The position numbers and the translations under genes are program-made. Below the pieces are notes generated by a model. It searched no databases, had not been told where the DNA came from, and saw only the letters and a program-made list of their open reading frames with translations. A DNA stretch of 64,000 bases. Source: Salvia splendens (lineage: Eukaryota; Streptophyta; Magnoliopsida; Lamiales; Lamiaceae). This document shows positions 36,843-48,113 of the stretch, one piece after another (position 1 is the stretch's first letter; the number at the start of each line of letters is the position of its first letter). The stretch spans positions 8,053,708 to 8,117,707 of the forward strand of contig NC_056052.1 of NCBI RefSeq assembly GCF_004379255.2, written 5' to 3'.

Positions 36843-39603
36843 ATGGTCGCCGGAAAAGTCAAAACGGCAATGGGAATGCACAATTCCCCAGCTCAATCGA
36901 AGCCGCCGCCGCTGTCAAATCCAGATTCCGCTAAAGGTAAAAAAGGCTCCGCCGCTGGCTTCTCCCGCTCCTTCTTCCCGCGCTCCTCCGCACAGGTCCA
37001 GCCGAGGCCGCCGGACGTCTCCGAGCTGATACGATTAGTCGAGGAGCTGCGCGATCGGGAGTCGCGCCTCAAGACGGAGCTTCTCCAGCACAAGCTGCTG
37101 AAGGAGTCCGTCGCGATCCTTCCGGTGCTGGAGAGGGAGGTTTCCAGCAAGGATTGTGAAATTGAGCGGTTTAGGAAGAAGATCGATTGCTTGGAGGTGG
37201 AGAATGAGCAGCTGAGGAATGAGAACGAGTTCCTGCACATCGAATTGACGAAGCAGAATCGTAAATACGAAGACAAGATCAAATACATGCAGGCGGAATT
37301 GTGCGATATTAAACGAGCCGTCACCGAGCACGACGAAATGACGTCGTCTTCTTCGTCTTCGTCTTCATCTTCATCTTCTATGGCGAAACTCACCGATTTC
37401 ACCAACAATTTCAACAAATCGAATTTCGCGGCGAAGGTTTTTCGCAACTGCGTTACGCAGAGTAACATCGCCTCGAATTTCTGCGAGAGCGTCAACAAGG
37501 ACGAATTCAGCGCCGATGCGCCTCGGCTTTCTCGCTGCGATTCCGAGGAGATTCACGAAACTTCAATCTCGATTCGATCCCGAGCGCCGCGGGTTCCGAA
37601 ACCACCGCCGCGGCCATCGTCGTCGTCTCAGTCTTCTTCATCGGTCAATTACGACGACGGTTCCCTTTCCGATTCAGCCGACCGCGCATTGGCGGAGATT
37701 TCCAACATTCCGGTGAAATCCGCCGGGCCGCCACCTCCTCCTCCTCCGCCTCCGCCGGCGCAGTCGAAGGCCGCTGCTCCGCCTCCTCCCCCGCCTCCGC
37801 CGAAGGGAGTTAAATCGAAGGTGGCGCCGGCGAAGGTCAGGAGAGTTCCGGAGGTGGTTGAGTTTTACCATTCGCTGATGCGGAGAGATTCGAGCTGTAG
37901 ACGCGATTCTGGCGTCGGCTCGTTGGCCGGAGCTGCGGCGAAGGATATGATTGGAGAAATTGAGAACCGTTCTTCACATTTACTCGCGGTAAAATATTTT
38001 ATCAATTTTATTTACTTTAATTTTATTGTTTTTGCATATGCCAAAATGTCGCATTCACAAAAACACGGTGGTTACTTTAGGTTGTCCTCTCTGGAATTTG
38101 TGCAATACCAATTTGAAGATAAAAACAGGGTTTAAATTCAAAATCCATATTGGGAAAATCCAGAAAGCTGTAAAATTGAATGAAACCATGTGGCCTTTTA
38201 TGACAATCTATTAATTCCAACCATTTGATTAAACCGTTGTAGGCCGCCTAATTTAAGTCCATTTACTGTGTATAAATGTTATTCATAATTGATTGCAGAT
38301 CAAGACAGATGTGGAGACCCAAGGAGATTTCATCAGATTCTTGATCAAAGAAGTTCAAAATGCTGCTTTCATTGACATTGAAGATGTTCTCCCATTTGTT
38401 AAATGGCTTGATGATGAGCTCTCATATCTGGTAGTACCTAATTTTGGATGCAAAAAACTGAATAAATTGCCAATATTTTCTCAATTTATATGCAAAAATG
38501 TGAAGGTTGATGAGAGGGCTGTGCTCAAGCACTTCGACTGGCCGGAGCAGAAGGCTGATGCACTGAGAGAAGCTGCATTTGGTTACTCTGATTTAAAGAA
38601 GCTGGAGTCTGAAGTTTTGTCGTTTCGCGATGATCCCAGACAACATTGTGGTCCTGCTCTCAAGAAAATGCAGTCCCTCTTTGAGAAGTATGTTAAATGT
38701 CACCTAATTTTGATGGTTGTGGTTTGATAATCACAGAGGTTTAAATTCACATTCTGTGCTTTGTTTGATCAGATTGGAGCACAGTGCTTACAATTTGTCG
38801 AGGATGAGAGAATTGGCTGCAAACCGGTACAAAGTTCATCATATTCCGATGGATTGGATGCTCGACACCGGCTTTGTGAGTCAGGTGAAGCCTCGCACCT
38901 ATTCTTTGTGTTTGCAGCTTGTGTGCAAGATTCATATGTTATTTGATAGTATGATCTAATGAAATATCAGTGTGCACAATTAGATCATTGAGAAAAACTA
39001 GTGATTTAATTAGGCTATTCATCTCTGCTACTATCTTGATAATACTAAGAAATGTTGCCACACTTTCAACAAGAGAAATCTGTCAAATTTATGAAATTGA
39101 ACTCTCACATGCTCTTATCATTTTTATTTAAAACTGTACAAAATTGCTGCAATAATACAATTGTAATGACATTGACTTGACCTAAGGTTTTTCATCATTT
39201 GTCTGTACCATTTGTTTTCGTCTATGATTGTGAAATGACAAAAACTGAATGTGTGTAATTACCTTTGCCATAGCAGATCAAGCTGGCATCTGTGAAATTG
39301 GCAATGAAGTACATGAAGAGAGCTTCGGCAGAACTCGGAATGGTGGCAGGTGGCCCCGAGGAAGAGGAGCTTATAGTCCAAGGCGTCAAGTTTGCCTTTC
39401 GAGTTCATCAGGTAATAATTTCTTTTACGTGATGTCGAACCCCACCGATATACGTGGTTAGTATAAGAAAGACGCGGGTTGTTTTTCAGTTTGCAGGCGG
39501 GTTTGACGTGGAGACGATGAAGGCGTTTCAAGAACTGAGGGAGAAGTTTCAGTTGTGCCAAAATCAACACCAACAGAAATTCATTTGCAAGTCTTCTTGC
39601 TGA
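36843..39603 (+). CDS. IPGA1/CHUP1-like protein, 6 exons, 606 aa
   Basis: Exons: 36843-37988, 38299-38430, 38506-38687, 38773-38884, 39277-39411, 39490-39603. All junctions are GT-AG, and the sum is 1821 nt without a stop. The protein starts MVAGKVKTAMG, typical of the family. A coiled coil spans about 55-155, a Ser run (about 166-178) and two polyproline blocks (about 295-320) follow. The conserved C-terminal domain begins at AKVRRVPEVVEFYHSLMRRD and runs through MIGEIENRSSHLLAIKTDVE, DFIRFLIKEV, LKHFDWPEQKADALREAAF and QGVKFAFRVHQFAGGF. Known members: CHUP1 anchors chloroplasts to actin; IPGA1 binds cortical microtubules and controls anisotropic growth. The short N-terminus without a CHUP1 hydrophobic anchor favours IPGA1 (Arabidopsis At4g18570 type). 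Intron 2 (38431-38505) is exactly 75 nt, in frame and stop-free. No clear TATA box was seen. Confidence 0.93.
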
Positions 39604-39745
39604 TTCTGCAGCAAACTCAGCTTCAGAAAATGGCTTCATTTTTTTGTTGTATAAAGAGTTTAAGAAATGGAAAATGAAGATTTGTGAATACAGATTGCCG
39701 CAGTCATCTTGCGATCCAAAATATATTTATTCAAAATTTTAAATC

Positions 39746-39751
39746 AATAAA
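39746..39751 (+). terminator. Poly(A) signal candidate of the IPGA1-like gene
   Basis: aataaa lies 143 bp after the stop codon, in AT-rich sequence. Confidence 0.4.
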
Positions 39752-41226
39752 CACATATTTTGCGATCATGGAATTCATTCCATCTATTTCAATAACTTAA
39801 ATCACATTGTTGTACATAAAATAGATAGATAACATTTTAGGGCTATTTGTTGATAAATCACAAATTTTGGGTCAAATTTCTTACAAATTTTAAAGGCGAT
39901 AAAAAAATCATCAACTTTACTTGATTGTGCGAAATTTCCTCGACGGGTGATTCTGGCAATTGGTAAAATTAACATGACACATTTAACCATAAATATGTAA
40001 TTAAATGGTAACTGCATCTTTGGTGATACCATTTTTAGGTCGTTATCAAATGACAAATAATATCAACATAATTTCCTATTTAATCTGGTTGACATTTGTA
40101 TGAAGAAAGTTGACATTGTATGTTTTATTCTTAGTAGTGATCTATTCTCCGGATCTAACTATCAATATTAGGTAGGTGTTATCGACTAAGATAATGGTAG
40201 TACTCCCTCCGTTCCGCGGTATTAGAGACGTTTCTTTTCGGTACGCAATTTAAGAAAATTTGGGTAAAGTAAAGGAAGAATAAAGTAGGAACCGAAAAAC
40301 ATAGAAAAATGAAGAGAGAATAAAGTAAGAGAGAGTAAAGTAAGTGTAACTATAGAATGTACCAAAATTACAAAATGACTCCACTACTAGGCGGCGCGCC
40401 TAGTAGTCGGCGAGGACGGGGCGCAGGGACCGGTAGCACGGCCCGGCGAGCCGCGGCAGCGCTAGCAGTCAAATTTTTTTAATTTTTTTTAATTTTTAAA
40501 ATCTTTATATATAAAATATTTATTCCCAAATCATTTTTTTCAATTCATTCCATTCTATTTATTTTTGTCCAATTAATTTTGTTCCAATCAAATTAAAATA
40601 TACCAACAATTGATAAAATAATATGATTTGTGGCTGTGGTGTGTCCACTATTGGGCTGGACAACTTTTTGTGGTTGTGCCTTGGACACTCTTAGTTCTCC
40701 TATCTTAGGTTTCTCTCTTTAAGATCTAATATTGGAGTTGCATACTAGAAACTATGTTTTCGAATTGCTCATGTATTTACAACTTTTAACCATTCTATCT
40801 TTCTTTTAAAAACTCCGATGAAATGATTAATTACTATGTCTGAGCATCTTGCTCAACTCATCATTAGTCGCGGATTCTCGAGTCTTCCTACCCTTAGAAA
40901 AATATAATCGTGATCTTTTTTATGACTTTCAAAGTTTAAGAAATATACCAGATTCTACCCAAAGTTCGTGTTTTATCCACAATCAATATCCCTTAATTTT
41001 ATAAATTAATAGTTACAATTTATATAATAGAACTGGAAATTAATAAAAGTGCAACATAAGATGAAACATAATAATTGAGCTTATAAACTGTGTAACAATA
41101 TAATCTCAACGATATACTTAATATGATAATTTTTCAATTTTCCAGTTTTTTTTTGCACATCAATATATGAGTTTTTAAATACTTAGAAGTATAATTTCAT
41201 CTTTTCTTAACAAGTTGATTAATTCC
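39752..41226. other. Intergenic between IPGA1-like and TBL genes
   Basis: Contains a broken Stowaway-like MITE (40203 to about 40392; left end ctccctccgttccgcggtat, right end lost) abutting a GC-rich 40390-40470 block. After the block AT-rich sequence ends in ttggacactctta near 40692, which looks like the right end of a Harbinger MITE. No gene was seen. Confidence 0.5.
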
Positions 41227-42826
41227 TCAAATGAGAGCTGCATAAAGAAGCTGGTTCCAAGTATCCGGCAATCCAGGTAAGCACCAATGGCTGCAATCAA
41301 GACCCGCACCGCCACCGTATCTCGACGGATGAGCGTCTCTCCGGAGCCCCGACAAGGCCGCAACATCTAGCAAATAGACCGGTTTCGTTAACGTACTCAA
41401 CACCTTCTTCAAAACTATAGTAGCCGACTCTGGCCTTATCGAATCCGTGGTCCCTTTATCCGGTGCACGTGCTCCATCGCAGTCCCTTTTAGTGCACACA
41501 CACCACATATACTATATATTATCACAAAGTGACACAAATAATGCTAAGAATTTATAAAATTATGTAAATAATGAACTTTACCTAGAATGAGAGGGAGAAA
41601 TCCCTTGAAAGAAGACCTTAGTCTGGGAAGGGTTGACATTTTGGTTGACCCAATGGGCCCACGTGGTGAGGGCATGAGAGAAGGCTCGAAGGCGGTCCAT
41701 GTCCTTGGCTATGGTGGAACCATATTGAATGAAGTCCCAACCTTGTGCTTTGGGACCAGTGTGGAGCCACCAATGCCATGTGTTGAATATAAGCATGTCC
41801 ATTCCTAGCCATGCTTTGCCTTCTTCAATGGAGTCTAGTTTTAAGACAAAACCTTTGGCTTCTTTCACTAGGTCCACCAAATAATGGGTTGTATGGAGGT
41901 ATATTGTCACTCCAAACTCCTGCATTTTCAAAAGTTAAAGCAAAACATTATTTATTATGTTGCATTTCCTCTCTACCATCTTATCTTGCATTTTAGGTAC
42001 AAAGTGTTGCTCGGTTCTCGAATCAACGTCAAGTTTGTCAATGCCAGCAAGTTTGGGATTCTTTTACTTATAGGGGTAGATCGTTTCATCTTTTAACACA
42101 ACACACCAGTCCGTGAGTACTAGCCTATTTTTGTTATTTTTAACCGTTGAGTTATAATAACAAGGATTCGCACAATTTATTTTGTCACGTTAATAGCGCA
42201 ATTTGAGATCGTTTAGACTCGATTTTCATTAGGACTGTAGGGTTTGCGGAATAAACTAACCTCAAACGTAACATGAGAAATTGGGGTTTGTTTAACGAAG
42301 GTGGTCTTAGCATTCAGGTGTGCAGCATGTAGCATGCACACTAACGAGTTCCATTGATTTAGACTCAACGAGTCGCCCACAAACATTATCTTCTTCCCTT
42401 TCCATCTCCTCAGAAAATCAACACCATCAAATCTGTAGCCAAATACATAAAATTAATTTAAGAAAAGTTCAGACAGAGTGAGTTATATCGTTCGACACTG
42501 TCTTTAAAATTTATGTTTATTTACCATTAAAAAGAATGAACTTACCTAGGCAAGTTGCAAGAGCTTGGTTTCCATGAGTAATTGATGTAATCTTTGTCTG
42601 GGCGGCCATGTTTGAGGCAATCAAATTGAGAATCAATGAAGGGACAAGTCGAAGAATCGTAGAGATGAGGTGAAGAAGAATCATGCACCCATGCACCACT
42701 AAACAAGTTGCATCCACTTGCTAACTCTCCAAAATAATTACTTGTGTTTGCAAATAATTCTGATTTTGCATATATGAGATATAACATGAAAATTGCTAAC
42801 AAAGAATGACACTTGAATCCGGCCAT
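41227..42826 (-). CDS. TRICHOME BIREFRINGENCE-LIKE (TBL) protein, 4 exons, 349 aa
   Basis: Exons on the minus strand: 42826-42546, 42432-42261, 41919-41582, 41485-41227. All are GT-AG and sum to 1050 nt. A hydrophobic N-terminus (residues 4-20, signal peptide or anchor) targets it to the Golgi or secretory route. The TBL domain follows ([43 protein letters not shown]). The PC-esterase part has the GDS motif [12 protein letters not shown] in exon 2 and the DxxH motif [18 protein letters not shown] in exon 4. These are the Ser-Asp-His residues of this family, whose known members O-acetylate wall polysaccharides such as xylan, mannan or pectin. The substrate of this one cannot be told; the short form is like the TBL41-45 group. 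All key residues are present. Confidence 0.93.
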
Positions 42827-42865
42827 CTTAGCTTTGCATACTAAAATCTTGAAAATGTAGCACTC

Positions 42866-42873
42866 TTTATATA
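42866..42873 (-). promoter_or_regulatory. TATA box of the TBL gene
   Basis: tttatata on plus reads TATATAAA on minus, 40 bp before the start codon, so the 5' leader would be very short. Confidence 0.5.
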
Positions 42874-44013
42874 CTCATATTCCCCATGATATTAATTATT
42901 GATGCATTATGCACGAATGGAGAATCGGAGATGAAAATTTTATAGAATTTCAAATAGTATATGACTCTTATATCTGGATATTTAATTTAATTTGTTGCAT
43001 GAGTATTGAATTTGAAATTATGAAGCCGTTATATTTTTCTTTTCAAATAATTAAGAGTTGTTTAATTGTTAGATGAGAAGGCGAATGGGGTACGCAATTT
43101 AACTAACTTAAAATTGTCTTAATTGAGTTATAGTACTAGTATTATGTGTATAGTATATTTTGAGAGGACAAATAAATTTAAATATTTTAATATATAATTT
43201 TACACTATATTGAAAAAATAAAGATCGATCGATAGTTAAAAAAATGATAAAATTAATGTAGTTTATACTAAGTTTGCGCGTACTCAATTATTAAATGCCT
43301 ACACTCCTAAAAGAGGGAATATGCGCAGTCAGTGGCGAAGCCATGATTTTGCCGATGGTGGCCCAAGTCATTGTTAACAATTGTGGAGTTAGATGATGTT
43401 GATTTTGAGGGGTTATCAAAAATAAAAATATAAAAAGGAAGTTTTAGTTAATGCAAACCATTGGTTAAAATAGTAATTATGGCTAACGATCCCGAAAACT
43501 ATATATTGAACTAATTAATAAAGTCACTTGATTTTTTTGCCTTTTACATTTTGAATCACATGCATAAAATTTGTTATGATATTGAGATCCTCGATGGTAG
43601 ACTACGAAATTTTAATTCAATATTCTTATCATTTTTTGAAATTTTGATTGATCAATATTTCAAATTTATAGAATCTGATATCTATACATATAAATGGAAA
43701 TCTAAATTTTATTGAGTATTTAAATTATACAATATGATATTCAATTGAAACACATAAGCATAGGCAAAATGATATATTTTGTTAAATGTAGTTTGTTCAA
43801 ACTAAAAATCCGACTCAACTAACTGTAATCATACACTAAATATAATTTTTTATGTAAAATATTATTCACTTTTGAGTTTTTCTATGGAACAACAATAAAG
43901 ATGGGTGTATACCACAACTACTGTAAAAAATTTGTGTGACATATACTCCAAAATAGTGTAAAATTTGAGCTTGGTATTAATATGAGTAAAATTACTTTTT
44001 GGCGTGACATATA
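42874..44013. other. Intergenic, no gene seen
   Basis: AT-rich. At 43327-43400 'cagtggcgaagccatgattt' resembles the aggggcggagcc-type end of the Mutator-like element at 45204, possibly an old relic. Confidence 0.5.
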
Positions 44014-44192
44014 CTCCCTCCGTCCCGTGTTACTTGCACTTATTTCCTTTTTGGGCGTCCCAAGTTATTTGCACTCTTTCCATTTTTAGTAAAAATTATC
44101 ACCTACAGCCGCAATTGTTGACTTTGCTATACACTCATTCCTTAATCTCCGTGCCGAAAAGCAAACGTGCGAGTAGCACGGGACGGAGGGAG
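44014..44192. mobile_element. Stowaway-like MITE (copy 1 of a pair)
   Basis: ctccctccgtcccgtgttac and gtagcacgggacggagggag are inverted ends at TA. About 95 percent similar by eye to 50244-50422, so this subfamily moved recently. Confidence 0.88.
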
Positions 44193-44392
44193 TATTATTT
44201 TTTTGGTTGAATGCGTGAAGTCGACTTTGAAGATACACAAGTGGGCTTCTTTTTTGAATATGAAATTATTATTTTAATATAAAAAATTATTTGTATATAA
44301 AATTTTTTTCACAATTATTTAATTATATCTTTTTTTCCAATGGATTTCAATCTAAATTTTATTTTTTTTCATTTTAATCATACTATCTATTA

Positions 44393-44613
44393 CTCTATCC
44401 GTTCAATAATAGTAGAATCATTTTGTTATTATGGTACATTACATAGTAGTTGCGTTATTTCCCTTTTTAGTTTAAGTAACACATTTATTCCCATTTATTC
44501 CTTCTTCATCTACGTTTTTCATTTTCTACTTTATCTTCCTTAACCTAACTTACTTAACATAATTTTTCTTAAATAGCGTGAAAAATGTCTCCACTACTAT
44601 AAAACGGAGGAAG
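44393..44613. mobile_element. Stowaway-like MITE
   Basis: ctctatccgttcaataatag and actataaaacggaggaag are inverted ends at TA. Same subfamily as the inner element at 2931-3183 (shared tggag/ctccac..acta ends). Confidence 0.8.
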
Positions 44614-45034
44614 TAGTACCTTATTCAATTCATAATTTTTTGATACTCAAAAAATCCCTCACACTTTAAATTTTGCACTATGGGCGGTCAATGGGCCCAA
44701 TTAGAATCACACTAGAGAATAATTGCTGCACTTAAAAAAGGAGTTAGATCTTTAGTTTAATTATGTTGAGTGTTTAAGGTTTTTATTTATATAATTTTTA
44801 GTTAGTTGAATATTTTAATTATGTAATATTAATTATTTGTGTATTTTAATTGGATATCAATGGATAAATTTTCATTAAAATATTAAAAGAAAATAAGAAG
44901 GTTAGAGCTATGAATAGTTAAGTGAAAACTGGGCGAGTGTTAGAGTTGTTTCTTAAGTAAAGAATGTGGTAAAAAGTGTTGTAGAGCCTATAAGTAAGGT
45001 GATAAATGAATTGGTTAAAAACATGGCTGTGGAT

Positions 45035-45190
45035 GGCGTAATATATCAGACAATCTAGATATGCACCAATGGTTTCAATTGAGGCCATCGCTGTTGTATA
45101 TTGACGGTCGAGAGTCCCTTCGGAGCTCCAACAAGGCCATGGCATCAAGTAGATAAACTGGTTGTCTCATAGTGTACTCAACACGACGTT
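45035..45190 (-). pseudogene. TBL last-exon fragment
   Basis: On the minus strand this matches the TBL exon 4 at 41227-41485. In successive frames the residues include VVLSTL, VYLLD-like, LRRDSRPSIYNSDGLN and NHWCISRLSD, against [30 protein letters not shown] and [10 protein letters not shown] in the intact gene. The catalytic Asp of DxxH is Asn here. There are in-frame stops and shifts, and no other TBL exon lies nearby. It is 2.2 kb upstream of the intact TBL start, so it is a relic of a tandem duplicate. Confidence 0.75.
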
Positions 45191-45203
45191 CACAACTTCG
45201 ACC

Positions 45204-45587
45204 AGGGGCGGAGCCATGAATTTGTAGGGACAGGGGCAGATTTATCTATGAAGAAAATTTAATAACTCGAGGAGGGGCATTTCCTGAAAAATTAAAAGAA
45301 ATAAATTACTCCCCCTGTCCCAAGGAAGATGACCCCTTCCTTGGGCGGCACGAGTTTTATGCAACTTTATTTTGTGTGTTAAGTAAAGAAAGTAAAGTAA
45401 TAGATAGTGAATAAGTAGAGATAAAAATATTTCCATTTATAGTAATGAGTCATCTAGATTGGGACAAACTAAAAATGAAAGTGAGACATCTTTAATGGGA
45501 TGGATGGAGTATATGATAGACAATATTTATATAGAGGAGAAAATATAGGGTGAGACAAATGCCCCTCATACAATAGATCCGCCCCGG
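45204..45587. mobile_element. Mutator-like (MULE) MITE carrying a Stowaway MITE
   Basis: A perfect 9-bp duplication acttcgacc (45195-45203 and 45588-45596) flanks an element starting AGGGGCGGAGCC and ending GATCCGCCCCGG. Nine-base duplications are typical of Mutator-like elements. A Stowaway element sits within it at 45309-45509. Confidence 0.8.
45309..45509. mobile_element. Stowaway-like MITE nested in the MULE
   Basis: ctccccctgtcccaaggaag and gggatggatggag ends at TA. Its right four-fifths recurs in the duplicated block 45948 onward. Confidence 0.75.
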
Positions 45588-46570
45588 ACTTCGACCTGAA
45601 TTTGACAGTTCTTTGTCGAGTGACTAAATTACCACATACTTATTTTTTTTATTGGTAAATGAATTTAAATTTAAAGGCAGAGAAACTGACTTGCTATTTG
45701 TTTTGGAAGAAATACAATAGGAGAAATTAATAAAAACGAAAATTACATTGGCGCATTCAACACAATCCCAAAACCACATCTCCGATTACACGACAGGATA
45801 GCGACAACCACGAACTCTCACTGCAACAAGCACGATGAAGAATCGAGGCACGAAACCTGCTGCCTCTTACGAGGAATAAACAGTTGCTCAGCTGACTCCA
45901 CCAACACCGACACCTTCTCAAGAACATCGCTCAAAGCTGCACGAACTGAAGATGACCCCTTCCTTGGGCGGCACGAGTTTTATGCAACTTTATTTTGTGT
46001 GTTAAGTAAAGAAAGTAAAGTAATAGATAGTGAATAAGTAGAGATAAAAATATTTCCATTTATAGTAATGAGTCATCTAGATTGGGACAAACTAAAAATG
46101 AAAGTGAGACATCTTTAATGGGATGGATGGAGTATATGATAGACAATATTTATATAGAGGAGAAAATATAGGGTGAGACAAATGCCCCTCATACAATAGA
46201 TCCGCCCCGGACTTCGACCTGAATTTGACAGTTCTTTGTCGAGTGACTAAATTACCACATACTTATTTTTTTTATTGGTAAATGAATTTAAATTTAAAGG
46301 CAGAGAAACTGACTTGCTATTTGTTTTGGAAGAAATACAATAGGAGAAATTAATAAAAACGAAAATTACATTGGCGCATTCAACACAATCCCAAAACCAC
46401 ATCTCCGATTACACGACAGGATAGCGACAACCACGAACTCTCACTGCAACAAGCACGATGAAGAATCGAGGCACGAGACCTGCTGCCTCTTACGAGGAAT
46501 AAACAGTTGCTCAGCTGACTCCACCAACACCGACACCTTCTCAAGAACATCGCTCAAAGCTGCACGAACC
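45325..46570. repeat. 623-bp tandem duplication spanning MITE and bHLH 3' end
   Basis: Copy 1 is 45325-45947 and copy 2 is 45948-46570. They are near identical; I noted one difference, gcacgaaacc against gcacgagacc. The unit runs from inside the nested MITE, through the MULE right end, into the last exon of the bHLH gene up to cacgaac. Copy 2 joins the real gene and copy 1 is the extra piece. Confidence 0.93.
45818..45947 (-). pseudogene. Duplicated C-terminal tail of the bHLH gene
   Basis: Part of the 623-bp duplication: it copies the last ~43 codons of the bHLH reading frame, without the rest of the gene. It includes the segment encoding LEKVSVLVESAEQLF. Confidence 0.85.
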
Positions 46571-46632
46571 GAGCCAACCACCCCGTCCCCTTCAACCGAA
46601 GTAATCAAGAACGCGACCTTCACCCTGCTTCC
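46441..46632 (-). pseudogene. Orphaned ACT-like C-terminus of the bHLH gene
   Basis: The open frame continues from the premature TAA, GSRVKVAFLITSVEGDGVV through SVRAALSDVLEKVSVLV to a natural stop at 46441. It completes the ACT-like domain that in this subfamily mediates protein contacts. It would be translated only on stop readthrough or in an allele without the stop. Confidence 0.75.
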
Positions 46633-48113
46633 TTATGTGGATATCTCCGTCTTCACCACTCGAACCGGAAGGCTTCTGATCACCTTCCTCACATCAGACA
46701 GCAGATCAGGCCAGTGTTCGCAGCAGAGTGAAGCCCTAAGCAAGAACGAGCCATCGCCACTATGATTCTCAATCGCTTCAACTTTCACTTCATCCGTGTC
46801 CATCGGGATGTGCAGGCCTTCGCTGGCTTGTGACGCAGTCGCCCTCAGCTGTTTTATTTGGCTTACGACTTCGGCTAGTAGAGTTGCCTTGTCCATCTGC
46901 TAATTCACAGAAATAACTCTCATTAAACTTCAAGAATTATAAGATTTGATCTTCATTGTATCAAATAATAGACAAAAGTATATTACTATTATCTAAACTA
47001 AAATCAAAGGCATTAAGCAACATCTCAACAAATGTTAAAAGTATAAAAGAAAACTACTAATACCAAGTCAAAATTTGCAATGAATAACTACTTAATATAT
47101 AGCTTCTCTTTCCCTGAGAGTCGCAATCGCAGCTCAACTTCCCATCTAACTCTTTTGTCATCGAGACGAAAACTGTATATATCATACTATTATATCAACA
47201 CAAAGACAAAGATTTGCTGTCAAGTTAAAATATAATACAGTCATCTGCTAGAAATAGACTTGTAAAACTAAGCATGATATGCATCGGCAGGCAGTTAGCC
47301 TTCCATCCAACCAAAATCATCGTTCGATCACATCAAAGTATAGCCGGGGATAGCTTTGAAAACCAGCTGACATTAAAAAATACAGAAGCAATACTTGACT
47401 AACTAATGTAATACTGCAGAAGTTGACATTTCAAGAGTAGAATACCTCTCTCACTTCCTAATTTCAAAGGGCAACATCCCACACACGTCTAATACATTAA
47501 TCGAGTATTGTAATAGAACACACACAGTCCACATTCGACGAAGAGAATCAATGCCTAGTTCATCAAAACGCAGACGTTTCTTACTATTAATCGTATCACC
47601 TATCATCAAAGGGGCTAAACAAGCAATGCTTCGCCTATATGGAACTATAATCCTAAACAATGATGGAAAATCTAAACATACTCAAATCCTACTTCTTAAG
47701 CACACAAGTAATCAACAATACAAATCAAACAATCAATCCACAGTAATGATAGAAATTGTAAACAAACTTCAAAAACAAGCATTCTATTCATTCAAACAGC
47801 AGACCTTTTCATTGCTCGGTACAAGCCCTCGGAGGCTCTCCAAATGTGCATTGATTCTTTCCCTTCTCCTCCTCTCTGCCTCACTATGGCTCCTCAAAGC
47901 CTCTGCTGTCTTCGTCTCCGAAACCCCTCTTTTTCTCCCCACTCTTCCACAAGCCTTCACTAACTCCCCCTTTTCACCATCCAACACCAAAGACTGCTTA
48001 ACAGGCAAAGACAAACACCCCCTATTTTCAGAACTATGCAACAATTGATTCACAAACTGTCCACCATCAGACTCGAAGCTAATACCATACTGATTATTAT
48101 CACACTGCATCAT
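46633..48113 (-). CDS. bHLH transcription factor, 2 exons, C-terminus cut by a stop
   Basis: Exon 1 is 48113-47805 and exon 2 starts at 46896, with a GT-AG intron of 908 bp. The basic region and helix 1 (SHSEAERRRRERINAHLESLRGLVPSNEK, residues about 74-103) end exon 1. Helix 2 (MDKATLLAEVVSQIKQLRA) begins exon 2. The basic region keeps the His-Glu-Arg residues that read E-box DNA. It is nearest to the bHLH30/bHLH51/TMO5 relatives, nuclear regulators of growth. An ACT-like domain follows (LLRASLCCEHWPDLLSDVRKV; RVVKTEIST) but TAA at 46633-46635 ends it at 190 aa. The same frame then stays open to 46441 (GSRVKVAFLITSV... about 63 more residues), in good agreement with the family C-terminus, where Leu is expected at the stop. 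So it is either a recent nonsense mutation or a sequencing error. Confidence 0.85.

Noticed and set aside
37371..37871. Antisense ORFs across the IPGA1-like exon 1
   Set aside because: Shadows of the real coding strand (polyproline and Ser runs read in reverse).
45735..46440. A second complete bHLH gene
   Set aside because: Only the last ~43 codons are duplicated; no basic region or helix exists in the extra copy.
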